A DNA stretch of 64,000 nt from positions 1,612,001-1,676,000 of the forward strand of contig NZ_CP054021.1 in NCBI RefSeq assembly GCF_005862305.2. The letters run 5' to 3'. Of the stretch, positions 18,060-26,024 are shown piece after piece. The stretch's first letter is position 1. The number at the start of each line of letters is the position of its first letter. The notes beneath the pieces are model-generated. The model had not been told where the DNA came from and searched no databases. It saw only the letters and a program-made list of their open reading frames with translations. The translations under genes were made by a program, and so were the position numbers. The DNA is from Rhizobium indicum (lineage in GTDB: Bacteria > Pseudomonadota > Alphaproteobacteria > Rhizobiales > Rhizobiaceae).

Positions 18060-18272
18060 TTAGTCTCCTCCTCCACCATCTCCGCCACCGCCGTCACAGT
18101 CGCCTGAGGCGTCGAACCAGCCTCCACCTCCATCGCCGGAGCTTCCTGAACTGCCCGACCTGCGCTTGGTGTTTGCGGTGGTCCGGGCGGTGCGCCCTCC
18201 TGCTGCCCCGGTGATCAGGGCAAACAGGCCAAAGCCTGCGATGAGCATGGTAGTTATAAGAAATATACTCAA
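18060..18272 (-). CDS. Small membrane-anchored Gly/Asp-rich protein of unknown function
   Basis: This is a 70-aa protein I do not recognise. Residues 3-25 form one hydrophobic helix (IFLITTMLIAGFGLFALITG). A basic stretch (RTARTTANTKRR) follows, and then a tail made almost entirely of Gly, Ser and Asp (SGSSGDGGGG, WFDASGDCDGGGG, DGGGGD) with a single Cys. The basic segment suggests an N-out/C-in anchor by the positive-inside rule, or a cleaved signal. The TTG start is supported by GAAGGAGACTGA just upstream, and an intrinsic terminator follows the stop, so it is a real single-gene unit. It lies between the PAS kinase and the methionyl-tRNA synthetase gene. Confidence 0.65.
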   Translation of the reverse strand: MSIFLITTMLIAGFGLFALITGAAGGRTARTTANTKRRSGSSGSSGDGGGGWFDASGDCDGGGGDGGGGD

Positions 18273-18387
18273 TCAGTCTCCTTCGTTTGTTTCAGGAAAT
18301 CTTGTTTCCTGATTAAAATAGTAGATTATTTTCCCGCTCCCGAAAATAGCCTGAATATGAAACTTTCATGACATTCCGGATCACGTC

Positions 18388-18420
18388 AAAACTCTGCGCT
18401 GCCTAAGGTGCAGCGCAGAG
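18388..18420 (-). terminator. Intrinsic terminator of the methionyl-tRNA synthetase gene
   Basis: A perfect 11-bp inverted repeat (CTCTGCGCTGC / GCAGCGCAGAG) with a 7-nt loop is followed on the minus strand by TTTTGA. It begins about 20 bp after the synthetase stop codon. This is the strongest intrinsic terminator I found in the window. Confidence 0.9.
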
Positions 18421-18440
18421 GATCTCGGGCTGGTTCCCCT

Positions 18441-19985
18441 TCAAGCTGCCGTGCGTTGCGGAAAGAGGACGGCTTGCGGGGCGGTTTTGACTCCGCCCAC
18501 GATCAAGGGGTCCCGATAGAGGCGAGGAGACGGTATTCCCAGCCTGGAATGCAGCTTTGCGGCCGAACTTGGCAGGAACGGCAGGAGGCAGCGGGCAATG
18601 ATCGCAAGGCCGTAGACCTGCTCGGCCAGGCAAGCGCCAAGGCGAGCAGTGGTCGCCTGCCGATCCTCCGGCGTGAGATCGGCAAGCAGGGCTTTCGCAT
18701 CCGCCCACGGCGCGCATTTTGTAAACCGCCTGTTCGCCTCGCCGATAAACACAAAAATATCGGCGAGGCCGAGATGGAGCTCGTAGGCATCAAAGGCTTC
18801 AGCCACCTTCCCCGGAAGGCGGGCAGCCTGGTCCACGAACGCGCTGTCCGGCACGGGCGGAACGATGCCGCCGAATGACGTGGACAGAAGCGCAAGCACC
18901 CGGTTGGCGAGATTTCCGAGCTGCCCGGCGAGCTCGCCCGACCACGCGGCTTCGAGACGTTCGCCGGAGAAGTCGCCATCGTCTCCCGAGCGTATATGCC
19001 GGAGCAGGTAATATCGCAGTGCGTCCGGCGTTGCGTAGGATTGGATGATGCGTTCCGGATCGATGCCGTTGCCGGCCGACTTGCCGATCTTCCGGCCGTC
19101 TACCGTGACGTAGCCGTGCACGAGGATCGACGATGGCGGCGGCAGACCTGCGGACAAGAGGATGGCCGGCCAGTAGATGGCGTGGAACTTGGAGATGCCC
19201 TTGCCGACGACATGGATGCGTTGGCCGCCGTTCCAATAGTGCTGCAGCAGGGTCGGATCGGACCCGTGGCCGAGACCAGTGAGATAGTTCGCCAGGGCAT
19301 CGAACCAGACATAGACGACCTCATCCCCATCGGGCACGGGAACGCCCCAGCCTCGCGCCCGCTCCGCACTGCGCGACACGCTGATGTCGGTCAGGCCACG
19401 CCGAAGCAGGGCAAGGATTTCATTTCGCCGATGAGCCGGGACGATCCGAAGCTCGCCGGTCTCGACGAGCTCAAGCAGCCGGTCGCCATATCGCGAGAGA
19501 CGGAAGAACCAGTTCTCCTCGCGGATGGTCTCAAGGGCAAGCCCATGTTCCGGGCAGCGCCCATCATCGAGTTCCGACGGCTCGTAGAATTGCTCGCAAC
19601 CGACGCAATAGAGACCCTCATATGCCTTGCGATAGAGGTCGCCATTGCTGGCGCATGCCCTCCACAAGGCATGGACGCAGGCGATATGCCTTGGATCGCG
19701 GGACGTCCGGACGAATTCCTCGTTGGAGATATCGAGCAGGCCGCCGAGGCGCTCGAACCTGTCGGCGTTCGCGTTGACGAAGTCCTTGACCTGCACTCCC
19801 GCGGCTTCCGCCGACCGGACATTCTTCAGGCTGTTGTCGTCGGTTCCGCACTGGAACCTGATGTCGTGGCCGAGAAGGCGAAAATGGCGGGCATAGGCAT
19901 CGGCCTGGACCAGTTCGAGGGCAAAGCCCACATGCGGCGCGGCATTCACATAGGGGATCGAGGTGGTGATGTAGATCTTGTTCAT
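18441..19985 (-). CDS. metG: Methionyl-tRNA synthetase (atypical, probable second copy)
   Basis: This is a 514-aa class I aminoacyl-tRNA synthetase that should charge tRNA-Met in the cytoplasm. The N-terminus is MNKIYITTSIPYVNAAPHVG, with the HIGH-equivalent HVGF at residues 18-21. A zinc-knuckle insertion reads CVGCEQF...RCPEH. The KMSKS-equivalent is KIGKS at residues 299-303 (GRKIGKSAGNG), a noticeable deviation. YVWFDALANYLTG and the anticodon-binding helices (WADAKALLADL) are also recognisable, and the EMAP-like C-terminal tRNA-binding extension is absent. The frame is open to 20069, but the ATG at 19985 has AAAGGAAACACCG upstream. The deviating signature suggests a paralogue, perhaps stress-induced or inhibitor-resistant, with the housekeeping copy outside the window. 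Expression appears to be controlled by the attenuator just upstream, and a strong terminator follows. Confidence 0.9.
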   Translation of the reverse strand: MNKIYITTSIPYVNAAPHVGFALELVQADAYARHFRLLGHDIRFQCGTDDNSLKNVRSAEAAGVQVKDFVNANADRFERLGGLLDISNEEFVRTSRDPRHIACVHALWRACASNGDLYRKAYEGLYCVGCEQFYEPSELDDGRCPEHGLALETIREENWFFRLSRYGDRLLELVETGELRIVPAHRRNEILALLRRGLTDISVSRSAERARGWGVPVPDGDEVVYVWFDALANYLTGLGHGSDPTLLQHYWNGGQRIHVVGKGISKFHAIYWPAILLSAGLPPPSSILVHGYVTVDGRKIGKSAGNGIDPERIIQSYATPDALRYYLLRHIRSGDDGDFSGERLEAAWSGELAGQLGNLANRVLALLSTSFGGIVPPVPDSAFVDQAARLPGKVAEAFDAYELHLGLADIFVFIGEANRRFTKCAPWADAKALLADLTPEDRQATTARLGACLAEQVYGLAIIARCLLPFLPSSAAKLHSRLGIPSPRLYRDPLIVGGVKTAPQAVLFPQRTAA

Positions 19986-20036
19986 CGGTGTTTCCTTTCG
20001 AAGGCTGTTATTGCCCGCCAGACGGATCGACCCATG

Positions 20037-20106
20037 AAAAGACCGCCTCGAGGGCGGTCTCTGGTGCATTATGGACGCACGAAACCCGCCACGCTATGAG
20101 CGCGGC
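20037..20106 (-). promoter_or_regulatory. Transcription attenuator (protector / antiterminator / terminator hairpins) of the metG leader
   Basis: Reading the minus strand, three alternative structures are visible. Protector 1:2 pairs GCCGCGCT (20106-20099) with AGCGTGGC (20095-20088), 8 bp with one G-U, directly after the Met codons of the leader. Antiterminator 2:3 pairs GGCGG (20090-20086), TTTC and GTGC with GCAC, GAGA and CCGCC (20067-20053). Terminator 3:4 pairs AGACCGCC (20060-20053) with GGCGGTCT (20047-20040), and is followed by TTT. The antiterminator uses the same CCGCC arm as the terminator and the same GGC as the protector, so the three are mutually exclusive. By analogy with trp and leu leaders, stalling at the Met codons would favour read-through into the synthetase gene. 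The pairings were found by hand. The mechanism is inference. Confidence 0.78.
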
Positions 20107-20144
20107 ATCATCATCACGACAGTGCTGATCACGGTGTTGTCCAT
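20094..20144 (-). CDS. Met-rich leader peptide controlling the methionyl-tRNA synthetase gene
   Basis: This is a 16-codon open frame encoding MDNTVISTVVMMMPRS. Codons 11-13 are three consecutive ATGs, and the stop TAG falls in segment 2 of the attenuator. Four of 16 residues are Met, counting the start, as expected for a peptide whose translation senses charged tRNA-Met. There is no good ribosome-binding site, but the predicted transcription start coincides with the A of its ATG, so it may be translated from a leaderless mRNA, as known for the rhizobial trp leader. The synthetase ATG lies 108 nt downstream of the leader stop, beyond the terminator hairpin. Confidence 0.72.
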   Translation of the reverse strand: MDNTVISTVVMMMPRS

Positions 20145-20150
20145 ACAAAT

Positions 20151-20179
20151 TTCTTACCATCAAGGGCGGCTTCGAACAA
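20151..20179 (-). promoter_or_regulatory. Putative sigma70-type promoter of the metG leader
   Basis: On the minus strand, TTGTTC (20179-20174) and TAAGAA (20156-20151) are separated by exactly 17 bp. Six bases later comes the A of the leader ATG at 20144, a standard distance for a transcription start. The -10 match is modest. The placement, between the matC stop and the leader, supports it. Confidence 0.5.
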
Positions 20180-20199
20180 GCGCGCTCGTTGCCAGCCCG

Positions 20200-21546
20200 T
20201 CACACCAGCCCGGGCACGACGAACACCAACCAGGCGACGATCGGGCCGATGATCGCGATCAGGGCGCTGTAGATCAGCAACTGTCGCAGCACCTGCTCAC
20301 GGCTGTCATCCGGTGCATTGGCGACGACTAGCGCGCCATTGGTGGAGAATGGGCTGGTATCGACGATCGTCGTCGAGATCGCGATCGCCGCGACCACGCC
20401 GATGGCGCTGACATGTCCTTGCAGGAGGAATGGAACGGCGAGCGGGATGATCGCGCCGAGCAGCGCGGTCGAGGAGGCAAAGGCCGAGACGATGGCGCCG
20501 GTAAAGCAAAGCAGGAGTGCTACCAACAGCGGCATGCCGAGACTGGATATGCCGTTCGCCACGTAGTCGACAGTCCCGGCCTTCTCCATGACGCCGACAT
20601 AGGTGATGATGCCTGATATCAGCAGCACGGTCGACCAGCTGACCTTGTCGATCGCCGCCTTCTGGGTCTTCGGTGACAGCAACGCCAGGGCGACAGCCAC
20701 GGTCATGGCGACGAGGCCGACATTGAACTTGAAAACCAGGGCACCGATGCCGAGCGCCGTCAGGCCGATCAAGGTGGTAATTCTCTCATTGTTCAGGCGC
20801 AACGTCGTCGCGGTATCAGCCGCCGTACCGTAGGCATGCTCCCTGATCGGTTTTGCCGGCGTGCCGCCGTGACCTCTGATCGACTCCGATACGCCCTCGG
20901 GATGGAGTTCGGGCAAGGGGCCAAATGATGTGGGTGCCTGCTTCATCACCCTGGCGCCGCCGAAAACGAAGAAGACCAGCACCGCGATCGCCAGGTTGAA
21001 GAAGAAGCTGGAGAGAAACAGCGAGGTCGGCGCGAAAGGCAGGCCGGCCTTCGCAACGATCTGGTTGGTGATACCGCCATAGATGCTGATCGGCGAAAAG
21101 CCGCCCGCCTGCGCGCCATGGATCACCATCAGGCCCATCATGACCGGGTGGATGCGGTATTGCACGGCAAAGCTCAACGCGACGGGTGCGAGAATGGCCA
21201 CGGCAGCAGGCCCAAGTGCACCGAAACCGGTAATGATGGCGGCGACCAGGAACATCACCCAGGGAATCAAGCCGATCCGCCCGCGCACCAGGCGGACGGC
21301 ACATTCGACGAGCCAGTCGATCGTGCCGTTGATCTGCGCTATGGCGAAGAGGTAGGTGACGGCGACGAGCGTCAGGAACAGATCACTCGGAAAGCCGGCA
21401 AAAATATCGCTGGATTTCATGCCGATGATCATCGAGCCGAGCACGAAGGCGCCGGCAAAGGCGAGCGCACCCATGTTGATCGGCTGGATCGTCGCAATGA
21501 TGAACATGGCGACCAGCAGGCCTATGGCCAATAGTTCAATACCCAT
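20200..21546 (-). CDS. matC: Malonate (dicarboxylate) carrier MatC
   Basis: This 448-aa polytopic inner-membrane protein has about 11 hydrophobic segments and belongs to the ion transporter superfamily that includes SLC13/CitMHS permeases. It would import malonate for MatB. Characteristic features are GPAAVAILAPVALSFA and HGAQAGGFSPISIYGGITNQIV in the first half. A soluble loop (about 210-265) follows, and ISTTIVDTSPFSTNGALVVANAPD near the C-terminus forms the second substrate-binding hairpin. It is last in the matA-matB-matC order, 96 bp after matB, matching the R. leguminosarum bv. trifolii mat locus. Confidence 0.92.
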   Translation of the reverse strand: MGIELLAIGLLVAMFIIATIQPINMGALAFAGAFVLGSMIIGMKSSDIFAGFPSDLFLTLVAVTYLFAIAQINGTIDWLVECAVRLVRGRIGLIPWVMFLVAAIITGFGALGPAAVAILAPVALSFAVQYRIHPVMMGLMVIHGAQAGGFSPISIYGGITNQIVAKAGLPFAPTSLFLSSFFFNLAIAVLVFFVFGGARVMKQAPTSFGPLPELHPEGVSESIRGHGGTPAKPIREHAYGTAADTATTLRLNNERITTLIGLTALGIGALVFKFNVGLVAMTVAVALALLSPKTQKAAIDKVSWSTVLLISGIITYVGVMEKAGTVDYVANGISSLGMPLLVALLLCFTGAIVSAFASSTALLGAIIPLAVPFLLQGHVSAIGVVAAIAISTTIVDTSPFSTNGALVVANAPDDSREQVLRQLLIYSALIAIIGPIVAWLVFVVPGLV

Positions 21547-21642
21547 GATTCCCCTCCCTCCGACGCCTCCAGCGCCGTAGTTGTTGTGTTCAAGATTGAT
21601 GCGGGATGTCGGCGCACCCTCCTCCCAGAGGGCGCAGCCGCC

Positions 21643-23157
21643 TTACCTCCTGGTATAAAGATCGGCGTATTGCTGCCGCAGGATGTTTTTCTGAACCTTA
21701 CCCATCGTGTTGCGCGGCAGGTCGTCGGCAAAGATGATGCGCTTGGGTTGTTTGTAGCGGGCGAGACGTTGCTGGAGGGCGCTGACGATGGTCTTTTCAT
21801 CGAGGACGGCGCCGGGCTTGCACACGACGACGGCGGTAACGCCTTCTCCGAAATCGGGATGCGGCACGCCGATCACAGCGCTTTCGACCACACCCTCGAT
21901 CTGGTCGATCTCGCCTTCGACCTCTTTCGGATAGATGTTGTATCCACCGGAAATCACCAGATCCTTGCCGCGGCCGACAATGTGGACATAACCGTCCCGG
22001 TCGATCTTGCCGAGATCGCCGCTGATGAAGAATCCATCTGAAGTGAACTCCGCCGCCGTCTTTTCCGGCATGCGCCAATAGCCCTTGAAGACGTTCGGCC
22101 CTTTGATCTCGATCATTCCCGTTTCTTCAGGCGGCAGCTCGAGCCCGCTGGCGGGATCGGTGACGCGCACCGTCACATCAGGCAGCGGGAAGCCGACCGT
22201 TCCGGCAATGCGTTTCCCCTCATAGGGGTTCGACGTGTTCATATTGGTTTCCGTCATGCCGTAGCGCTCAAGAATGGCGTGACCGGTGCGAGCCTGGAAC
22301 TCGGTATGGGTTTCGGCAAGCAGGGGAGCCGAACCGGAAATGAACAGGCGGATGCTGGCAACCGCTTGCTCGTCGAGGCGCGGACTTTGCAGGAGGCGCA
22401 CGTAGAAGGTCGGCACGCCCATCAGCATCGTTGCCTGCGGCATCAGCGAAACGACCTCGTCGGCGTCGAACTTCGACAGCAGGAACATCGAGGCGCCGGC
22501 GAGCAGTGTGACATTCGTGGCGACGAACAGCCCATGCGTGTGGAAAATCGGCAAGGCATGGATCAGCCGATCGCCTGATGTGACGCGCCAATAGTCTCGC
22601 AAGGTCAGGGCGTTCGAGAGCAGGTTCCCATGGGTAAGCATCGCCCCCTTGGAGCGTCCCGTCGTTCCCGACGTGTAGAGGATCGCAGCCAGATCATCGG
22701 CGGAACGCGAGGCATCGACAAAGTCGGCCGGCTCATCGCGGGCGAGATCCAGCAACGAGCCGCTGCCATCGGCGTCGAGCGTTTCGACGATGGCGCCGTG
22801 GCGCTTGGCGATTGTCTCCACGCCGCCTCGAGCGGCCGGCGCAACCACCACCAAACGCGGCTCCGCATCGCCGATAAAATAGTCGAGTTCAGCCAGCGTA
22901 TAGGCAGTGTTGAGCGGCAGGTAGACGGCACCGCTTCGAAGACAGGCGAGATAGAGGATCAATGCCTCGGTACTTTTCTCGACCTGCACTGCCACCCGGT
23001 CGCCGGGGCGAATGCCGAGCGTGTCCATCGCGCCGGCAATGCGGCCGGAAAGAGCAAGCGCATCATCATAGGTCCATGCGCGATTACGATCGATCCGGAT
23101 GAACGGTGCGTCACCGGGCGCAGCCGTCCGCATGGCGTCGAAAAGATGGTTGCTCAC
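21643..23157 (-). CDS. matB: Malonyl-CoA synthetase (malonate-CoA ligase) MatB
   Basis: This 504-aa acyl-CoA synthetase of the ANL superfamily activates malonate to malonyl-CoA with ATP and CoA in the cytoplasm. The sequence agrees almost throughout with the characterised R. leguminosarum bv. trifolii MatB as I remember it. It contains the P-loop ILYTSGTTGRSKGAML (about 162-177), ERYGMTETNMNTSNP (A5 motif, malonate-contact region), GFFISGDLGKID, and the C-terminal catalytic lysine in NTMGKVQKN. The start is GTG, overlapping the matA stop by 4 bp (GTGA), so the two are translationally coupled. Confidence 0.97.
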   Translation of the reverse strand: MSNHLFDAMRTAAPGDAPFIRIDRNRAWTYDDALALSGRIAGAMDTLGIRPGDRVAVQVEKSTEALILYLACLRSGAVYLPLNTAYTLAELDYFIGDAEPRLVVVAPAARGGVETIAKRHGAIVETLDADGSGSLLDLARDEPADFVDASRSADDLAAILYTSGTTGRSKGAMLTHGNLLSNALTLRDYWRVTSGDRLIHALPIFHTHGLFVATNVTLLAGASMFLLSKFDADEVVSLMPQATMLMGVPTFYVRLLQSPRLDEQAVASIRLFISGSAPLLAETHTEFQARTGHAILERYGMTETNMNTSNPYEGKRIAGTVGFPLPDVTVRVTDPASGLELPPEETGMIEIKGPNVFKGYWRMPEKTAAEFTSDGFFISGDLGKIDRDGYVHIVGRGKDLVISGGYNIYPKEVEGEIDQIEGVVESAVIGVPHPDFGEGVTAVVVCKPGAVLDEKTIVSALQQRLARYKQPKRIIFADDLPRNTMGKVQKNILRQQYADLYTRR

Positions 23158-24578
23158 TTTCGCCCTCCTCCAAGCGTTGAGTTCATTATCTGTGCGAATG
23201 GCCGGGAGCCTTGCTGGCCATTGCCGCCGCGGCGGCTTTCGTCGTTCTGGTTGAGCAAGCTCTTGACGGCAGGCGAGGCAATCACTTCGCCGCGCTGCGC
23301 CAGGGCCTCGTGGTTGGCCACGATATCGTCGAGCTTGTAGAGGTAGTTGACCATCAGGCCGTGTGCCTGCTGCATCGCCTTGGTCGAGCGGTCGCCAAGA
23401 AAATTCAGTCTTTCCAGTCGAGCGCCGTTGCCGAGATGGAAGCGGGCGACAGGATCAATGGGGCGGCCCTCCGGCGTCCGTTCGGTCAGGAAATAGCGCG
23501 CGGCAAGAGGCAGCAGCACGCGCTCGACTTCGGCCGCCATCTTCTCGTTGTCAGGCCAACTCGGATCATCCAGCTGCATCAGCGTTTCGCGGGCCGCTTC
23601 CGGCAACAACTGGTCGGTGGCAGAGGCACGCGCCTTGGCAAGCCAACGGGCAAAGCCTGGAACGGGCGACAGCGTGACGAAATTCTTGAGGCCGGGCAGG
23701 TCTCTGCGCAGGTCTTCCACAACCTGCTTGATCAGGAAGTTGCCGAACGAGATTCCCCGCAAACCATCCTGGCAGTTGGAGATCGAATAGAAGACAGCCG
23801 TCGTCGCCTCGTCGGCATTGATCTGCTCCCTCCCCTCGACCAGCACATCGCCGATCGCGCTCGGCACCGATCGTGTCAGCGCCACCTCGACGAACACCAG
23901 CGGCTCGTCAACCAGCCGGGGGTGGAAGAAGGCAAAGCATCGGCGGTCGGCCGGTGCCAAACGACGGCGCAACTCCTCCCAGCCGGCGATCTCGTGCACG
24001 GCCTCGTATTTGATGATCTTTTCAAGGATGTAGGCCGGTGTCGACCAGTCGATGGGCCGCAGCGTCAGAAAGCCGCGATTGAACCAGGAGCCGAACAGAT
24101 GCGTGAAGTCGGCGTCAAGCGCGTGATATCCTGCGGATTGGTCTTTGGAAGCCAGCAGCTGCTCACGCATCCGGACAAGCTTGGCGGTGCCGTTCGGCGC
24201 GTGGTTCAATCGGCGCAGAAGCTCCTGTCGCCGCGGCTCGGCTGCCTGGTGGAGAGCAATGACCGCGGCAGAGCTTTTATCGGTGCGGTAGTTTTCGATC
24301 GCCTGGTCGAGCCTGGCCGTGTCGGGTCCGAACTTTTCATGCAGCATATCGAGGAATGCCTGCGCGCCTTCGCTGTCGAGCGCCCCCCAGCGATCGAGGA
24401 TCTCGGCCGCAAGCGCCATGCCCGAGGCTTCGCCCCGGCTCGACAGCAGCATTTCACAGAGTGTCTGGAGATCGGCCTTGGCTGCGACCTGCGTGGCGCG
24501 CGAGCCGGAAAACAGAAGCTGGCGTCCGCGATCGGTGATGCTCTGCAGCATGTCGGTGAAGAAGGAAGCCTCAGACAT
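23154..24578 (-). CDS. matA: Malonyl-CoA decarboxylase MatA
   Basis: MatA decarboxylates malonyl-CoA to acetyl-CoA, completing malonate use together with MatC and MatB. The 474-aa protein carries the family blocks FYSISNCQDGLRGISFGNFL, LSPVPGFARWL and DPVARFHLGNGARLERLNF (C-terminal catalytic region). The ATG at 24578 has GAGAGGAGAATGGC directly upstream. An in-frame extension to 24689 would run through the regulatory region and is rejected. The C-terminal tail has a Gly-rich stretch (NGQQGSRP). It is first gene of the operon, divergent from matR. Confidence 0.95.
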   Translation of the reverse strand: MSEASFFTDMLQSITDRGRQLLFSGSRATQVAAKADLQTLCEMLLSSRGEASGMALAAEILDRWGALDSEGAQAFLDMLHEKFGPDTARLDQAIENYRTDKSSAAVIALHQAAEPRRQELLRRLNHAPNGTAKLVRMREQLLASKDQSAGYHALDADFTHLFGSWFNRGFLTLRPIDWSTPAYILEKIIKYEAVHEIAGWEELRRRLAPADRRCFAFFHPRLVDEPLVFVEVALTRSVPSAIGDVLVEGREQINADEATTAVFYSISNCQDGLRGISFGNFLIKQVVEDLRRDLPGLKNFVTLSPVPGFARWLAKARASATDQLLPEAARETLMQLDDPSWPDNEKMAAEVERVLLPLAARYFLTERTPEGRPIDPVARFHLGNGARLERLNFLGDRSTKAMQQAHGLMVNYLYKLDDIVANHEALAQRGEVIASPAVKSLLNQNDESRRGGNGQQGSRPFAQIMNSTLGGGRK

Positions 24579-24711
24579 GCCATTCTCCTCTCTTTCGCTG
24601 GTCTCTTCTGTTGGGCCGGCTGGTTTCGCGGGCTGCTTTGACGGCTGCTTCCCATTGTCGGGTTTCACCGGTAGTATGTAGAATGCCATTCTTCGTACAC
24701 TAGATCAATGA

Positions 24712-24725
24712 TCGTGTATACAAGA
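24712..24725. promoter_or_regulatory. MatR operator between matA and matR
   Basis: The plus strand reads TCGTGTATACAAGA, i.e. TCTTGTATACACGA on the matA strand. It contains the perfect palindrome TGTATACA. As I recall, the published MatR operator of R. leguminosarum bv. trifolii is an imperfect inverted repeat TCTTGTA/TACACGA, which this matches exactly. It lies 32 bp before the preferred matR ATG and about 135 bp before matA. Confidence 0.8.
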
Positions 24726-24756
24726 ATTGCGTTTATGTATGAAGGAAGTGAGACGA

Positions 24757-25407
24757 ATGTCCGAGAATGTCGGCCGATGGCTTCGTGATGAGATTGAAAA
24801 CTCAATTCTTTCCAACGAGTTCTCCCCCGGTGAGCGGCTCGACGAAATGGTGCTTGCGACGCGTTTCGGTGTCTCCCGCACGCCGGTGCGCGAGGCGCTG
24901 ATGCAGCTTGATGCGATCGGCCTCATCGAAATTCGACCGCGTAGAGGCGCCATCGTCATCGATCCGGGGCCGCACCGCGTCTATGAAATGTTCGAGGTTA
25001 TGGCCGAATTGGAGGGCCTGGCCGGATCGCTCGCCGCACGACGGCTGGACAAGGCCTCCCGGGAAGCGATCACGGCCACCCACAGCCGCTGCGAGCAATC
25101 AGCTGCGGCCGGCGACAGCGACGCCTATTATTACGACAATGAGGAATTCCATAAGGCCATCTATGCAGCCGGCCGAAGCGATTTCCTTGAGGAGCAATGT
25201 GTGCAATTGCACCGCCGCCTGCGGCCTTATCGCCGCCTCCAGCTGCGCGTGCGCAACCGCCTGTCGACGTCCTTCTCAGAACATTGCGCCATCGTCGATG
25301 CGATCTTTGCCGGAGATGGAGACGAGGCCCGCCGGCTGCTGCGGACGCATGTCGGCATTCAGGGCGAGAGGTTCAGCGATCTGGTCGCGAGCATGGCGGC
25401 CAGATGA
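24757..25407 (+). CDS. matR: GntR-family regulator of malonate metabolism MatR
   Basis: This 216-aa GntR/FadR-type regulator has an N-terminal winged helix-turn-helix (SNEFSPGERLDEMVLATRFG, VSRTPVREALMQLDAIGLIE) and a C-terminal FCD ligand-binding domain (about 75-205) with conserved Asp/His metal-site residues (NEEFHKAIYAAG, EHCAIVDAIFAGD). It is known to control matABC in response to malonate. The frame is open from 24727. I prefer the ATG at 24757 because GAAGGAAGTGAG precedes it. An ATG at 24739 is an alternative. It is divergent from matA with the operator between. Confidence 0.92.
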   Translation: MSENVGRWLRDEIENSILSNEFSPGERLDEMVLATRFGVSRTPVREALMQLDAIGLIEIRPRRGAIVIDPGPHRVYEMFEVMAELEGLAGSLAARRLDKASREAITATHSRCEQSAAAGDSDAYYYDNEEFHKAIYAAGRSDFLEEQCVQLHRRLRPYRRLQLRVRNRLSTSFSEHCAIVDAIFAGDGDEARRLLRTHVGIQGERFSDLVASMAAR

Positions 25408-25555
25408 TTGGACCGCGTGACATAAGCAGGATCGCGTTGATTTGCTGTCCGTGACGGAGATTAAGACCGCTGCACGATCCCTTATTTAGCTTTGCGCGGA
25501 TTCTGGCTCATCCAGTCGCTTCAGAGATCAGACCGGGAGCAACTCCAAAATCGGC

Positions 25556-25978
25556 TTACTTGCTGTCGACTTTCTCGAGGAAGGCTGGAAACGTCCGAGA
25601 GACCTCGTTTCCGTCCGGAAAGCGTTCGGTCACAACCGTAAATCTGATCCAGCCCTTCCATCCTATAAGACCGGTGCGCTTCGGCGCGATCACCACTACC
25701 ACGATGTCTTCATTCGGAACGACATGAACGGCACGAACTCCTGGACCAGGCTCTGAGTGCAGCACTGCGAGTACCTTTCCGCCCCCCGGCTTGGCACCCG
25801 CATAGATGGGAGAACCGTCACCTAGCGGTGCGATTGCGCTTATAAAGCGCGTGCTGACGTAACCCTCGCCGTTGAAGAAAAGAGGACCTTGATAGGGACG
25901 GGGAGGCTCATCATCACTCCAAGCGGCGCTGACGGACACAAGCAACAGGCCAGTGGCGAGCATTGAAAGTCGCGTCAC
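25556..25978 (-). CDS. Secreted protein of unknown function
   Basis: This is a 140-aa protein I do not recognise. It has a signal peptide (TRLSMLATGLLLVSVSAAWS) followed by a mature, probably beta-rich domain (LFFNGEGYVSTRFISAIAPL, VLAVLHSEPGPGVRAVHVVP, GWIRFTVVTERFPDGNEVS). No Cys is present, so it is not a lipoprotein. The start is GTG at 25978, supported by GAGAGGAG 7 nt upstream. The longer open frame to 26329 only overlaps the neighbouring thioesterase gene in another frame. It is probably a periplasmic single gene. Confidence 0.6.
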   Translation of the reverse strand: MTRLSMLATGLLLVSVSAAWSDDEPPRPYQGPLFFNGEGYVSTRFISAIAPLGDGSPIYAGAKPGGGKVLAVLHSEPGPGVRAVHVVPNEDIVVVVIAPKRTGLIGWKGWIRFTVVTERFPDGNEVSRTFPAFLEKVDSK

Positions 25979-26024
25979 CGAACGGCTCCTCTCTAAGATT
26001 GGCCGGAACAAACCGCACGGCACC

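Noticed and set aside
19986..20144. T-box or SAM riboswitch before metG
   Set aside because: No T-box sequence or known SAM-riboswitch core is visible. The Met leader peptide and three alternative hairpins explain the region better.
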